64,000 nucleotides of DNA from Rhodopseudomonas palustris (GCF_003226555.1 NZ_QKQS01000008.1:62001-126000); one strand, 5' to 3'; positions 18,226-30,338 are shown, counted from the stretch's first letter. Numbers and translations are program-made. Notes: generated from the sequence alone by a model not told the origin.

Positions 18226-18260
18226 GCCGATGGACGACGATCTCGCGATGGCGCGGCCCG

Positions 18261-19799
18261 TCAGATCTTGCGCTCCCGCCCCTGCCAGAACGGATCGCGC
18301 ACCGCGCGGCGCAGCAGCTTGCCGACCGGGCTCTTCGGCACCTCGTCAATGAAGCGGACCTGCTTCGGCACCTTGTAGCTCGCCACCCGCTCGCGCGCGA
18401 AGGCGATCAATTCTGCCTCCTCGGCGCTGGCGCCGACGCGCAGCGCCACGAAGGCCGCAACGCTCTCGCCCCATTTGTCGTCCGGCAGCCCGACCACCAC
18501 CACCTCGCGCACCGCCGGATGTGCCGCAAGCGCGTCCTCGACCTCGCGCGGATAGACGTTGTAGCCGCCCGACACGATCATGTCAGAGGTGCGGTCGACC
18601 AAATATAGATAGCCGTCCGCGTCGAACCGGCCGACGTCGCGGGTGCGCAGCCAGCCGCCCGGCAGAAACATCTGCGCGTTCAGCTCCGGCGCGTTGTAAT
18701 AGCCCTTCATCGCGAACGGGGTGCGCAGCGCGATCTCGCCGGCCTCACCGGGCGCCACCTCCACGCCGGCTTCATCGACCAGTCTGACCTCGCAATCGAT
18801 CGACGGCCGACCGCAGGAGGCGAGCCGCTGCTCTGCCTTCGGTCCGACGTGATCCGCTTTCGTCAGGTGGGTGATGAAGATCGGCGCTTCGGACTGGCCG
18901 TAATATTGCGCGAACCGCGGCCCCCACAGCTTCAGCGCCCGCTGCATCACCGGCCGCGGCATCGGCGAGGCGCCATAGATGATCGACGTCACGCTGGAGA
19001 AATCCGCCTGCTCGATGCCGGGATGGTCGAGCAGCATGCCGATCATGGTCGGCACCAGATTGAGCGCAGTCGGCTTCCAGCGCTCGACGGCGTCCAGATA
19101 GCTCGCCGGCGTGAATCCCGGCAGCACCGCGGCGACGCCGCCGCGCAGCCAATACGGCACGATGAAGCAGCCCGAGGCGTGGATCATCGAGGCGGCGTGC
19201 AGCATCACGTCGCCCTCGCCGACCTCCAGGTTGATCAGCACGTTGGTGGCCATCGCCGCCCAGCTCGCCTGGGTGTGCTCGACCGCCTTGAGCTTGCCGG
19301 TGGTGCCGGAGGTGAAGATCGTGATGACGATGTCGTCCGGCTCGCAGCACCGCGCCGGCGGCGCATCCGGCTGCGCCTGAGCGAGCTGCAGCAGATCGTC
19401 GGCATCCGCGCTGCCGATGCTGATCAGCTTCAAACCCTGCATCGCCTGCGCCAGTTCGCGGGCCCGCTCGGTCAGGTCGGTGCCGTGGATCAGAATCGAG
19501 ACACCCGCGCCTTCCAGCATCTGCTGCTGCTCGACCAGCGACAGCCGCGAGTTCAGCGGCACCCGCGACAGCCGCGATTTGACGAAGCCGAAATCGATCG
19601 GCAGCGTGTAGATCGAATTGTTCAGCAGCATGCCGACCCGGCTGCCGACCTTGAGCTTCAACGTATCGATGAACACGTTGGCGATCCGGTTCGACAACAG
19701 GTCGACTTCGGTGAAGGTCATGCGCTGATCGCCGAACATCACCGCCGTCTTCGGGCCGTGATACACCGCCCCGCGCCGGATCATCTCGGATGCCAGCAT
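18261..19799 (-). CDS. Acyl-CoA ligase (AMP-binding), first of two
   Basis: 512 residues. AMP/ATP motif FTSGTTGKLKAVEHTQ, YYGQSEAPIFIT, VDRTSDMIVSGGYNVYPREVED and the C-terminal catalytic Lys in PKSPVGKLLRR. It activates a carboxylic acid to its CoA thioester via an acyl-adenylate. GAGGGAGGG lies before ATG 19799. It is the last gene of the minus-strand acyl-CoA cluster, 218 bp beyond the hydratase with a palindromic element between them. The acid is unknown; branched or aromatic acids are both possible. Confidence 0.88.
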   Translation of the reverse strand: MLASEMIRRGAVYHGPKTAVMFGDQRMTFTEVDLLSNRIANVFIDTLKLKVGSRVGMLLNNSIYTLPIDFGFVKSRLSRVPLNSRLSLVEQQQMLEGAGVSILIHGTDLTERARELAQAMQGLKLISIGSADADDLLQLAQAQPDAPPARCCEPDDIVITIFTSGTTGKLKAVEHTQASWAAMATNVLINLEVGEGDVMLHAASMIHASGCFIVPYWLRGGVAAVLPGFTPASYLDAVERWKPTALNLVPTMIGMLLDHPGIEQADFSSVTSIIYGASPMPRPVMQRALKLWGPRFAQYYGQSEAPIFITHLTKADHVGPKAEQRLASCGRPSIDCEVRLVDEAGVEVAPGEAGEIALRTPFAMKGYYNAPELNAQMFLPGGWLRTRDVGRFDADGYLYLVDRTSDMIVSGGYNVYPREVEDALAAHPAVREVVVVGLPDDKWGESVAAFVALRVGASAEEAELIAFARERVASYKVPKQVRFIDEVPKSPVGKLLRRAVRDPFWQGRERKI

Positions 19800-19870
19800 C
19801 GTGGTCCCTCCCTCGCTTCGCGCCCGCCGCTTGCTGCGGCGTGGCTTCTATTCAATCATCCTATCCACTC

Positions 19871-19973
19871 GTCATTCCGGGGCGCGAGCGACAGCTCGCG
19901 AACCCGGAATCTCGATGTTCAAGGCACCGCCGAGATTCCGGGTTCGCTCACTTCGTGAGCGCCCCGGAATGAC
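19871..19973. repeat. Palindromic element, copy B
   Basis: 103 bp. Left end GTCATTCCGGGGCGC and right end GCGCCCCGGAATGAC are reverse complements. Each half also folds on itself; the centre differs between copies. Confidence 0.85.
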
Positions 19974-20016
19974 TCGAGGAGAGGTTGTGCGCCCCCTGAA
20001 TGACCGCCTGCGGCCA

Positions 20017-20796
20017 TTACTTCCCCGGCCACACCGGTTTGCGCTTCTCGGCGAACGCGGTCAGCCCCTCCTTGGCGTCCTCGGTCATCGCCAAGAGTGC
20101 GATCTGGCTTTCTGTGTAGGCGATGCTCTCGTCGAACGACATCGCGGCGATCGCGCGCATCGCGTATTTGCCACGTCGGATCGCGGTCGGCGATTTGTCG
20201 GTCAGCCGCTTCACCAGCCAGTCGACCTTGGCGTCGAGTTCGGCCGCCGGCACCACATAGTTGAGCAGTCCGGCCTCTCGCGCCGTCGCCGCATCGAACG
20301 GCTCGCCGGTCAACGCCCATTCGGCGATCAGCCGGCGCGGCGCGATGTCCTGCAGCAGGCTCATCACCTGCATCGGGAACACGCCGACCTTCACCTCCGG
20401 CAGGCCGAACACGACGTTGTCGGCGGCAACCGCCATGTCGGTCATGCACAGCAGCCCCATGCCGCCGGCCATGCAGGTGCCGTTGACGCGGGCGATCGAC
20501 GGCTTGGTCGAATTCTGCGCCAGCCGCAGCAGGTCTGCGTAGTCGACATTCGGCTTGGAGAAATCGAACGAGAACGCCGCACCGGTCGATTGCAGGTCGG
20601 CGCCGGCGCAGAACGCCTTGTCGCCGGCGCCGGTGAGCACGATCACCCGCACCTCGGCGTCGTCATGCGCCTGCTTCCATCCGCGTGTGATCCCCTCGAC
20701 CACGCCGGCGTTGATGGCGTTACGCTTGTCGGGACGATTGATTGTGATCCACAGCGCATTGTCGCGCTTGTCGATGATCACGGCGTCGTTGCTCAT
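20017..20796 (-). CDS. Enoyl-CoA hydratase/isomerase family protein
   Basis: 259 residues. Crotonase fold: INRPDKRNAIN, AFCAGADL, oxyanion hole in NGTCMAGGMGLLCMTD, and a PEVKVGVFP block. The glutamate expected in the GxxxGGG/E region is replaced in part by the MGLLC segment, so the exact reaction (hydration, isomerisation or hydrolysis) is open. ATG 20796 lies 9 bp from the carboxylase alpha stop, so it is in the same operon. In the atu and liu pathways the hydratase acts on the product of the neighbouring carboxylase; a similar role is inferred here. Confidence 0.87.
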   Translation of the reverse strand: MSNDAVIIDKRDNALWITINRPDKRNAINAGVVEGITRGWKQAHDDAEVRVIVLTGAGDKAFCAGADLQSTGAAFSFDFSKPNVDYADLLRLAQNSTKPSIARVNGTCMAGGMGLLCMTDMAVAADNVVFGLPEVKVGVFPMQVMSLLQDIAPRRLIAEWALTGEPFDAATAREAGLLNYVVPAAELDAKVDWLVKRLTDKSPTAIRRGKYAMRAIAAMSFDESIAYTESQIALLAMTEDAKEGLTAFAEKRKPVWPGK

Positions 20797-20805
20797 GGCA
20801 GTCTC

Positions 20806-22787
<1,982 letters not shown>

Positions 22788-22791
<4 letters not shown>

Positions 22792-24410
22792 GGCCGGGAC
22801 ACCGCGAACTGCATGCGCTGCGGCTCGCGCGCTTCGCTTTCGCGGCAGATCGCCAGCACTTCGGCCAGCACCGCGCGAGTATCGCGCGGATCGATCACGC
22901 CGTCGTCGAGCATTCGCGCCGAGGTGGCGAACACGTCCATCTGGCCGTTGAACACCGCGGTGATGCCGGCCTTCATCTGATCGAGCTTGTCGCGATCGAC
23001 CGGCACGCCTTTGCGTGCCGCACCGGCCTCGGCGACGATTCCCATGGTCTCGGCGGCCTGCTCGCCGCCCATCACCGCGGTCTTGGCGTTGGGCCAGGAG
23101 AAGCAGAACCGCGGATGGAAGCCGCGGCCACACATGCCGTAATTGCCTGCGCCGAACGAGGCGCCGCAATAGATGGTGATCTGCGGCACGGTGGCCGAGG
23201 TCACCGCCTGGATCATCTTCGAGCCGTGCTTGATCATGCCGGCTTCTTCATAGGCGCGGCCGACGATGTAGCCGGTGGTGTTGTTCAGATACAGGATTGG
23301 CGTGTTCGACTGGCAGCACGCCTGGATGAAGTGCGTCGCCTTGTTGGCGCCGGACGGATCGAGCGGGCCGTTATTGGTGATGATGCCGATCGCCTGGCCG
23401 GCGATCCGCGCCTGGCCGACCACCGTGGCGGGGCCGTAATTCGGCGACATCTCGGTGAAGTCGGAGTCGTCGACGATCCGTGCGATCACCTGGCGCATAT
23501 CGACCGGACGCTTGTGATCCATCGGCATGATGCCGAGCAGCTCCTCGGGATCGTACAGCGGCGGGTGGTCGGTCGCGGGATCCGGCCCCGGCCCGGAGCG
23601 GTCCCACGGCAGGCCGGCCATGATGTCGCGCGCGATCCGCAGCGCGTCGCGATCGTCTTCGGCGAGGTAGTCGCCGAGACCGGAGATCGAGGTGTGCATC
23701 TCGGCCCCGCCGAGTTCTTCCTCGGTGGCGATCTCGCCGGTCGCGGCCTTCAGCAGCGGCGGCCCGGCGAGGAACGCCCGGGTGCGGCCGCGCACCATCA
23801 CGATGTAGTCGGACAGGCCGGTCTGATACGCGCCCCCCGCGGTCGAGGAGCCGTGCGTCACCGTCACCACCGGCAGCCCGGCAGCGGACATTCGCGCCAG
23901 ATTGCGGAAGATGTTGCCGCCGCGGACGAAGTCCTCGACCCGGTAGCGCAGCAGGTTGGCGCCGGCGCTCTCGACCAGTTGCACGAACGGCAGCTTGTTC
24001 TCCAGCGCCAGTTCCTGAATCCGCAGGGTCTTGTCGAGGCCGAACGGCTGCAGCGCGCCGGCGTCGATGCCGGAATCGTTGGCGCTGATCATGCAGCGGA
24101 TGCCGGCCACATAGCCGATGCCGCCGATCACGCCACCGCCGGGGACGCTCTTGTCGGCATTGGCGGTGTCGAACATGTAGCCGGCCAGCGTCGACAGTTC
24201 GAGGAACGGCGTGCCCGGATCGAGCACCAGCGCGACGCGCTCCCGCGGCAGCAATTGCCCGCGCTTGTGGAACCGCTCGGCGGACGCCGAGGATAGCGTC
24301 CGGGCCCGCGCCTCCAGCATCCGCATCCGCTCGATCAGCGCCAACATGCCGTCGCGATTGGCCCTGAAGCCCTCACTCCCCGGCGCTACGGTGGATTCGA
24401 TGATTGCCAT
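22788..24410 (-). CDS. Acyl-CoA carboxylase beta (carboxyltransferase) subunit
   Basis: 540 residues, the length of MccB/AtuC/LiuB proteins. Typical blocks: RGQLLPRERVALVLDPGTPFLEL, THGSSTAGGAYQTGLSDY, GEIATEEELGGAEMH and ARIVDDSDFTEMSPNYG. It moves the carboxyl from biotin to an unsaturated or branched acyl-CoA. GGAAG lies before ATG 24410. 4-bp overlap with the alpha subunit gene. The family resemblance favours 3-methylcrotonyl- or geranyl-CoA-type substrates over propionyl-CoA, but that is judgement from memory. Confidence 0.9.
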
Positions 24411-24433
24411 TCACGCTTCCCTTAGTCGTTTCC

Positions 24434-24536
24434 GTCATTCCAGGGCGCGACCGCAGGTCGCGAACCCGGAATCTCGATGTGTTCTGAACCTCGGGATTCC
24501 GGGTTCACGCCGCGTCGCGGCGTGCCCCGGAATGAC
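24434..24536. repeat. Palindromic element, copy C
   Basis: 103 bp from GTCATTCCAGGGCGC to GTGCCCCGGAATGAC, between the carboxylase beta gene and the second ligase gene. Same layout as copies B and D. Confidence 0.85.
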
Positions 24537-24542
24537 GGTGAA

Positions 24543-26147
24543 TCACCCCGTCTGCCCGAGCATGAAGTGATCGGTGAAGGCGCTGCGCAGTTCGACCTTG
24601 CGCAGTTTGCCGGTGGCGGTCATCGGCATGTCGTCGACGATGCGCAGCAGCTTCGGCACCTGGAAGCCGCCGAGATGCTTCTTGCAGTGCTCGATGATCT
24701 CGGCCTCTGTCGCGGCCGCGCCGGGCTTGAGCTTGACGAAGCCGGACACCGCCTCGCCCCATTGCGGGTGCGGCAGGCCGACAACCGCGGCGTTCATCAC
24801 CGCCGGATGCGCCAGCAGCGTCTCCTCGATCTTGACCGAGGCGACGTTCTCGCCGCCGGACTTGATCATGTCCTTCTTGCGGTCGAGGAACAGCACCTCG
24901 CCGTGCTCGTCGATCAGCGCCAGATCACCGGTGTGGTGCCAGCCGAACTTTCGCGCGACTTCGGTGGCCTCGGGATCCTTGTAATAGCCGAGCATCACGT
25001 TGGGTCCGCGGTGCACGATCTCGCCGACCTCACCGACGCCGAGCAAGTTGCCGGCGTCGTCCATGATCGCTGTCTCGTTGACCAGCGTCGACTCGCCCCA
25101 ATAATTGCCGAAGCGTTCGAGCTGCCGGTCGGGCTGCGACATCGTCGTCGCCGGATACATCTCGGTCTGGCCCGACGGCTGCACGAAGGTCGGGCACAAT
25201 TCGGCGATCGCACGCTCCAGCAGCGGCCGCGGCATCGGCGCCATGGTGTAGATGCAGCAGCGCAGGCTGGAGAGATCGAACTCCTTGCGCCGCGGATGGT
25301 CGAGGATCACCTGATACATCAGCGGCAGCCCGATGAAGACGGTGAGCTTGTCGCGCTGGATCGCCTCCATGCAGGCGACGGGGTCGAAGCCGCGCATTAG
25401 CGCCATCTTGCCGCCGACGATGAAGTAACTCAGCAGCACGACGTGAGCGGCGCAGTGGAACAGCGGAAACTGCCCGGTGATGCCGTCCTTGCGCGACAGC
25501 TGCATCTCGATAGCATTGCTCATCGCCGCCATCACGACCGCGAGATGGCCGTGCATCGCCCCCTTTGGCCGCGAGGTGGTGCCCGAGGTGTAGATGATCA
25601 TCGCCAGATCGCGGTCGTCGAACGCGACGTCTGGCTCGATCTCGGACTGGCCTTCGAGAAGCTGATCGAAAATCGGCAGCCCGGTGTCGGCGGCCTTGCC
25701 GGCCAGATTGACCGCGATCAGTTCAATGCCGCGGGCTTCCAGCGCCGCGCGGCGCTCCGGCTGACCGAACAGATTGTCGTCGATCACTGCGATCTTCACG
25801 CCGGCGTGGTCGAGGATGAAGCTCATATCGTCGGGGCCCAGCATGGTGTTGATCGGCACCCAGACGAGGCCGGCACGATGAATGCCGAACAGCGCTTTGA
25901 CGAACTCGACCGAGTTGTTGCAGATCGTCGAGATCTTGGCGCCCGGCTTCAGCCCGCGCGCGACCAGCGCATTGGCGAAGCGGTTGGCATCGCGTTCGAG
26001 CTCGGCGTAGCTCACTTGTCGGTCGCCATCGGTGAGCGCGATGCGGTTCGGAAACCGCTTCGCCGATTTACGCAAGATATCGCCGATCGCCACGCGGCCG
26101 ATCCGGCCCGGTCCCGGCACGCCGCCGGTCGCTTCAAGACTGGTCAT
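24543..26147 (-). CDS. Acyl-CoA ligase (AMP-binding), second of two
   Basis: 534 residues. IIYTSGTTSRPKGAMHGH (AMP motif), PSGQTEMYPATT, GWHHTGDLALIDEHGE, DRKKDMIKSGGENVASVKIEE and terminal catalytic Lys in MTATGKLRKVEL. Activates an acid to acyl-CoA in the cytoplasm. GGGAGTG lies before ATG 26147. Different in sequence from the ligase at 18261, so the cluster can probably feed in two kinds of acid or the same acid at two steps. Confidence 0.88.
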   Translation of the reverse strand: MTSLEATGGVPGPGRIGRVAIGDILRKSAKRFPNRIALTDGDRQVSYAELERDANRFANALVARGLKPGAKISTICNNSVEFVKALFGIHRAGLVWVPINTMLGPDDMSFILDHAGVKIAVIDDNLFGQPERRAALEARGIELIAVNLAGKAADTGLPIFDQLLEGQSEIEPDVAFDDRDLAMIIYTSGTTSRPKGAMHGHLAVVMAAMSNAIEMQLSRKDGITGQFPLFHCAAHVVLLSYFIVGGKMALMRGFDPVACMEAIQRDKLTVFIGLPLMYQVILDHPRRKEFDLSSLRCCIYTMAPMPRPLLERAIAELCPTFVQPSGQTEMYPATTMSQPDRQLERFGNYWGESTLVNETAIMDDAGNLLGVGEVGEIVHRGPNVMLGYYKDPEATEVARKFGWHHTGDLALIDEHGEVLFLDRKKDMIKSGGENVASVKIEETLLAHPAVMNAAVVGLPHPQWGEAVSGFVKLKPGAAATEAEIIEHCKKHLGGFQVPKLLRIVDDMPMTATGKLRKVELRSAFTDHFMLGQTG

Positions 26148-26209
26148 GGTTCACTCCCTCGAGGTGAGGCAGCTCTTCCGGCTGCTTGATCTGTGGTGCT
26201 TATCGGTTT

Positions 26210-26312
26210 GTCATTCCGGGGCGCGAGCGCAGCTCGCGAACCGGGAATCTCGACACAGCTAAAACATCTCGGGATTCCGGGTTCGCGCGCGTTGCGCGCG
26301 CCCCGGAATGAC
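26210..26312. repeat. Palindromic element, copy D
   Basis: 103 bp from GTCATTCCGGGGCGCG to CGCGCCCCGGAATGAC, between the second ligase and the BKACE gene. Confidence 0.85.
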
Positions 26313-26317
26313 CGCGA

Positions 26318-27184
26318 CTAATTCAGCACGCCGAAGATCTTGCGCGCCTCGTCCGGGCTCGCGATCTCGCGGCCCGCCCGCCGGGCGCAGCCGGCAATCT
26401 CTTCGATCAGCTGGCTGTTCGAGGTCACCTTCTCGCCATTTGCCAGATAGAACGTATCCTCGAGCCCGGTGCGCAGATGGCCGCCGAGATCGGCGCAGGC
26501 CTGGTGCAGCGGCCAGATTTCGGCGCGACCGATCGCGGTGACCTGCCAATGCGCTTCGGGGCGCTTCAGCTTGAGCAGGATCGGCAGTAGTTCGGGATCG
26601 GCCGGCATGCCGGAGGCGACGCCCATCACGAAATTGTATTCGAGCGGGCCGGAATACATCCCGGTCTGCACATACATGCCGACACAGCGAACGATGCCGA
26701 CATCGAAACACTCGAATTCAGGGATCGTGCCGGCATCCTTCATCGCGCCGAGGAAGTCTTGAATCTTCTCGACCGAATTGTCGAACATCATCGGCGGCCA
26801 AGCCCAGCTGTTGTCGGCCTTGACCTTGAGATAGTTCAGCGAGCCGGCGTTGCAGGCAGCGATCTCCGGCTTGGTCTCGCGGATGCAGGCGAGCGGGCCC
26901 TCGTAGTTCGGGCCGGACGTGCCGGAGGTGTGATTGATGATGACGCCCGGGCAGGCGTCGCGGATCGCCTGCTGGATCTCGCGCGATACGTCGACGTCCC
27001 AGCTCGGCAGATGGCCCTTGTCGGGGTGCTGGTCGCGCAAATGGATATGAACGACGGCGGCGCCGGCATCGTAGGCCGCCTTGGCCTCGCGAGCCATCTG
27101 TTCCGGCGTCACCGGGACGTGGTGCTGCTTCGGATCGGTCAGCACGCCGTTCAGCGAGCAGGTGATCACCGCCTTGTCGCTCAT
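26318..27184 (-). CDS. BKACE (beta-keto acid cleavage enzyme, DUF849) protein
   Basis: 288 residues. Zn-binding HxH is His46 and His48 in VVHIHLRD, followed by INHTSGTSG and the acidic end GLEDTFYLANGEK, all DUF849 hallmarks. The family condenses a beta-keto acid with acetyl-CoA and splits it to acetoacetate plus a new acyl-CoA; the founding member, Kce, acts in lysine fermentation. GGAAG precedes ATG 27184. Its place next to acyl-CoA ligase and carboxylase genes suggests a step in releasing acetoacetate from a degraded acyl chain. Confidence 0.87.
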   Translation of the reverse strand: MSDKAVITCSLNGVLTDPKQHHVPVTPEQMAREAKAAYDAGAAVVHIHLRDQHPDKGHLPSWDVDVSREIQQAIRDACPGVIINHTSGTSGPNYEGPLACIRETKPEIAACNAGSLNYLKVKADNSWAWPPMMFDNSVEKIQDFLGAMKDAGTIPEFECFDVGIVRCVGMYVQTGMYSGPLEYNFVMGVASGMPADPELLPILLKLKRPEAHWQVTAIGRAEIWPLHQACADLGGHLRTGLEDTFYLANGEKVTSNSQLIEEIAGCARRAGREIASPDEARKIFGVLN

Positions 27185-27267
27185 TCGCTTCCAGCCCCTT
27201 CAGGTTGCTGCTGCGCCGCATGCAATTGCAACGCAAACCATGTTGGGGACGAATGATGCTGAGCGCA

Positions 27268-27290
27268 CGTCGGCGTATCTTGCGCCGACG
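27268..27290. other. Stem-loop between BKACE and AraC genes
   Basis: CGTCGGCG and CGCCGACG (8-bp stem, 7-base loop). No T-run follows on the minus strand, so it could be a weak terminator of the AraC gene or an operator. Confidence 0.35.
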
Positions 27291-27305
27291 CGCTGACCGT
27301 CGTGA

Positions 27306-28130
27306 CTAGTTGCGGCCGTGCCGCAATTCGGCGGCGCGCAGAGCGTGCGGATCGCTGCGCCAGATCGCCAGATCGCGCGAGCCGGAAAAGATCGCGCGCG
27401 GCTGCAGGCCGTAGAAGCGCCGGATCGAATGGCTGAAATGGGTCGAGTCTGGATAGCCGATGTCCTGCGCCAGATGCGCCAGGTTGATATCGGAGTTGAC
27501 GAAGTGCAGCAGATGCCGCGCCCGCTTCCACGCACGGAAGGCGCGGAACGACACGCCGGTCTCGTCCTTGAACAGATGCAGGAAGCGCGACTGGGACAGG
27601 CTGGCGGCGCCGGCGCAATCCTCGGCCGTGACGGTGTCGGTGCCGACGTCGTTGAGCCGGGCGATCGCACGGGCGACGCGGCGGTCGATCGCGCGCGCTG
27701 GCAGCGGCTCGCCGAACACCAGATTGTCGAACTCGGTGGTGGTGAACCCGTCGCGACGCCCAGTCGCGACTAGCGCCCGATAGGCCTGCCGGATCCGGTT
27801 CGCCAGCATCGGCGCCTCCCCGCCGCCGAGCCGCGCGCCCAGCGCCGCCATCGGCCCCGGCAGCACGGTTTCGGGCTCGACGATCAGGCTGATGATGCAG
27901 CGCGACTCCGATTCGACATTGTGCGGCAGATAAGGCGGCACGAACGCCACCGCGCCGACCTGTTCGGGCCGGCCCTCGATCGTCACCCGCAGACTGCCTT
28001 GCATCGAGACGTAGATCGCGTAGCCGCCGCTGGTGCGGCGGCGCGGACGGCCGAGCAGGCCGGCATAAAACACCCGTTCCGGGCTGATCAGCATCAAATG
28101 TCCGGAGTCCGGACAGTCCTCGTTCGTCAT
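27306..28130 (-). CDS. AraC-family transcriptional regulator
   Basis: 274 residues. N-terminal cupin-like part (AFVPPYLPHNVES) and C-terminal double HTH, with AASLSQSRFLHLFKDETGVSFRAF-type first helix-turn-helix and AQDIGYPDSTHFSHSIRRFYG second. GGGAGGACCG lies just before ATG 28130, which fixes the start against a longer open frame to 28388. Same strand as the surrounding acyl-CoA genes, so it is the best candidate for their activator. The inducer is unknown. Confidence 0.87.
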   Translation of the reverse strand: MTNEDCPDSGHLMLISPERVFYAGLLGRPRRRTSGGYAIYVSMQGSLRVTIEGRPEQVGAVAFVPPYLPHNVESESRCIISLIVEPETVLPGPMAALGARLGGGEAPMLANRIRQAYRALVATGRRDGFTTTEFDNLVFGEPLPARAIDRRVARAIARLNDVGTDTVTAEDCAGAASLSQSRFLHLFKDETGVSFRAFRAWKRARHLLHFVNSDINLAHLAQDIGYPDSTHFSHSIRRFYGLQPRAIFSGSRDLAIWRSDPHALRAAELRHGRN

Positions 28131-28294
28131 CGGTCCTCCCGGGGCGGGTTGTCGCCCGTTGCCGCATGGTTCTGCGGTGCCCTCTTCGCGGAGCACCGAG
28201 GACAATACAGCAACCCGGGACGTTGTCACCGGGCGAGATGACGCGGAGTTCCGCTCCGGCGGGAAAACCCCGCGCCGGAGCTTAAGAAGCTGAT

Positions 28295-28945
28295 TCAGGC
28301 CCGTTTCGGTACCTTTTGCTCCTCGCCGGCTCGGGTTTCGGCCGCCAGCGCCCGCTGATAGCCGTCGCGCTGCTGCAGTCGGGTCCAATAGGCAGCGACG
28401 TTGGGGCCAAAATCCTTGGCGAGGCCGAGATTACTGGCGAGCCGCAGCGCGTAGCCGTTGACGACGTCGGCGGCGGTGAACCGGCCAGCGCAGAGGTAGT
28501 CGCCCTGCCCGGCCGCCGCCTCGACCGCGCGCAGCCGGCCGAGGAACCACTTGGCATAGTCTTCAACCACCTGCGGCTGGCGTCGCTCCGCCGGCTCCAG
28601 CGTGCCGTAGCGCAGCACCAGAGTCTGCGGGAAGGTCAGCGTGGCGTCGGAGAAGAACATCCAGTTCAGATAAGCGCCGTAGGCCGGATCATCGATGCCG
28701 ACCACCAGCGGTGTCGGACCGTGGCGCGTGCCGAGATAATGGCAGATGCCGGACGACTCCGTCATCTTGGTGTCGCCGTCGATCATGAACGGAATGGTGC
28801 CGAGCGGATTGATCGCCAGATACTCTTTCGCGAACACCCGCGGCGGAAACGGCAGCATCTTCAGCTCGTAGTCGAGCCCCATTTCCTCCAGCATCCACAA
28901 CGGCCGAAACGACCGCGCGCCATGGCAGTGATACAGCGTGATCAT
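28295..28945 (-). CDS. Glutathione S-transferase family protein
   Basis: 216 residues. Thioredoxin-like N-terminal domain (GARSFRPLWMLEEMGLDYEL, NPLGTIPFMIDGDTKMTESSGICHYL) with the ESS glutathione contact, then the helical C-terminal domain with FTAADVVNGYAL. GGGAG upstream of ATG 28945. Could conjugate or isomerise an intermediate, or deglutathionylate; its reason for being in this cluster is not evident. Confidence 0.85.
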   Translation of the reverse strand: MITLYHCHGARSFRPLWMLEEMGLDYELKMLPFPPRVFAKEYLAINPLGTIPFMIDGDTKMTESSGICHYLGTRHGPTPLVVGIDDPAYGAYLNWMFFSDATLTFPQTLVLRYGTLEPAERRQPQVVEDYAKWFLGRLRAVEAAAGQGDYLCAGRFTAADVVNGYALRLASNLGLAKDFGPNVAAYWTRLQQRDGYQRALAAETRAGEEQKVPKRA

Positions 28946-29114
28946 GTGGTGGGCGTCTCCCTCGATGGCTTTGCTCTTTGATCAGCGCAGTGGCCCGCTC
29001 GATTCGAGCGAGCCGATTGCGCTGCAGACTATCCCCTAGGTCGGCCATCGGCGAGCACCATATCCGGCATGCCGCTCGCCGCGTGACCGCACCGCCTCAG
29101 GAACGACGGCATTC

Positions 29115-30338
29115 TTACAGCATCGTCCCCGCGATGATCGAGCCGATCCGCTTGTAGCCCTGACCCTCGAAGCGCTGCAATTGCATTTGCCGCAGCGGAT
29201 GATGATTGGTCGGGCTGGTGTTGACCCGAACGCCGGGCAGCAGCGTCGGCACTTCGACATCCTTCAGATTGTTGGCCTGCGCCATGATGTTCTCGCGGCT
29301 GAAATTGCCGTTGCACTGTTCGAGCAGGACGCGCAGCACGGACGCCGACGTATAGCCGTAGGCATTCAGACTCTCTTTAGGATTCCCGGTCGGGAAGTAT
29401 TTGGCCATGAACGCCATATAGTCCTTGACGCCGGGATCGTCCGCCCACGCCGGATCGGCCGGATCCTTGGTGTAGACCGACGTGATCAAACCTTGGGCGC
29501 GCTCGGGGCCGACCGGCGTGATCGTGGACGCCACCGATGCAGCGCCGCTGGTGACGTAATGCATCGGCTTCCAGCCCAGCTCGTGGACCTTGCGGATTGC
29601 CTGCGCGGCGAATTTGGAGGTGACACCCGAGATCAGGACATCGGCATTGGTCGCCCGCAACGTTACGATCTGCGAGTCGATGGTAGGCTCGGTAACTTCG
29701 TAAGACGCAGCCTTCACCGAGGCGTCGTAGCGATCTCCGAGCACGTCGCGAAGGCCGGTCACGAAATCCTTGCCGAGATCGTCGTTCTGATACAGCAGCG
29801 CGAACTTCGCGTCGGGCTTCTGGTTCAACGCGTGTTTGGCGAACACCTGCGCTTCGGTCCTCGAACTCGGCGCAAAGCCCATGGTCCACGGATAGGACTT
29901 GTAGTCCCCCCATTTGTCGCCGTTCACCGACAGAAACAGATGCGGGACCTTCTGCGCATTGATGTATTTCACCACCGCCGAATTCGGCGCGGTGCCGAGC
30001 ATCGAGAACAGGAAGGCGACGTTGTCGCTCTCGATCAACCGGCGGGTCTGCTCGACCGTCTTGGACGGGTTGAACGCGTCGTCATACATGATGAAATTGA
30101 TCTTCCGGCCGGCAACGCCGCCCAGATCATTGAGCATTTTGAAGTATGCATCCTGACTCTTGGCGATGGTGCCGAGCGCGGACACCGGCCCACTCAGCGA
30201 TGTGGTGCATCCGATCTTGAGCTCGGTGGCAGTCACACCCGGCAAACCGTCGGCACGGGCATTTCGCAAGCCTGCAAATGCGGCGAGACCGGTAGCGACC
30301 GATCCAGCCATCAGCGAACGGCGACTAAGCGACGTCAT
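29115..30338 (-). CDS. Periplasmic substrate-binding protein (LivJ/Peripla_BP_6 type)
   Basis: 407 residues. N-terminus SRRSLMAGSVATGLAAFAG is a Tat-like signal. The mature part starts LKIGCTTSLSGPVSALG and has LNDLGGVAGRKINFIMYDDAFNP and LLYQNDDLGKDF, the usual family blocks. AGGGAG lies before ATG 30338. Binds a small carboxylate or amino acid for a branched-chain-type ABC importer, but no permease or ATPase gene is in the window. Neighbouring acyl-CoA genes suggest the ligand is the acid degraded here (inference). Confidence 0.87.
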   Translation of the reverse strand: MTSLSRRSLMAGSVATGLAAFAGLRNARADGLPGVTATELKIGCTTSLSGPVSALGTIAKSQDAYFKMLNDLGGVAGRKINFIMYDDAFNPSKTVEQTRRLIESDNVAFLFSMLGTAPNSAVVKYINAQKVPHLFLSVNGDKWGDYKSYPWTMGFAPSSRTEAQVFAKHALNQKPDAKFALLYQNDDLGKDFVTGLRDVLGDRYDASVKAASYEVTEPTIDSQIVTLRATNADVLISGVTSKFAAQAIRKVHELGWKPMHYVTSGAASVASTITPVGPERAQGLITSVYTKDPADPAWADDPGVKDYMAFMAKYFPTGNPKESLNAYGYTSASVLRVLLEQCNGNFSRENIMAQANNLKDVEVPTLLPGVRVNTSPTNHHPLRQMQLQRFEGQGYKRIGSIIAGTML

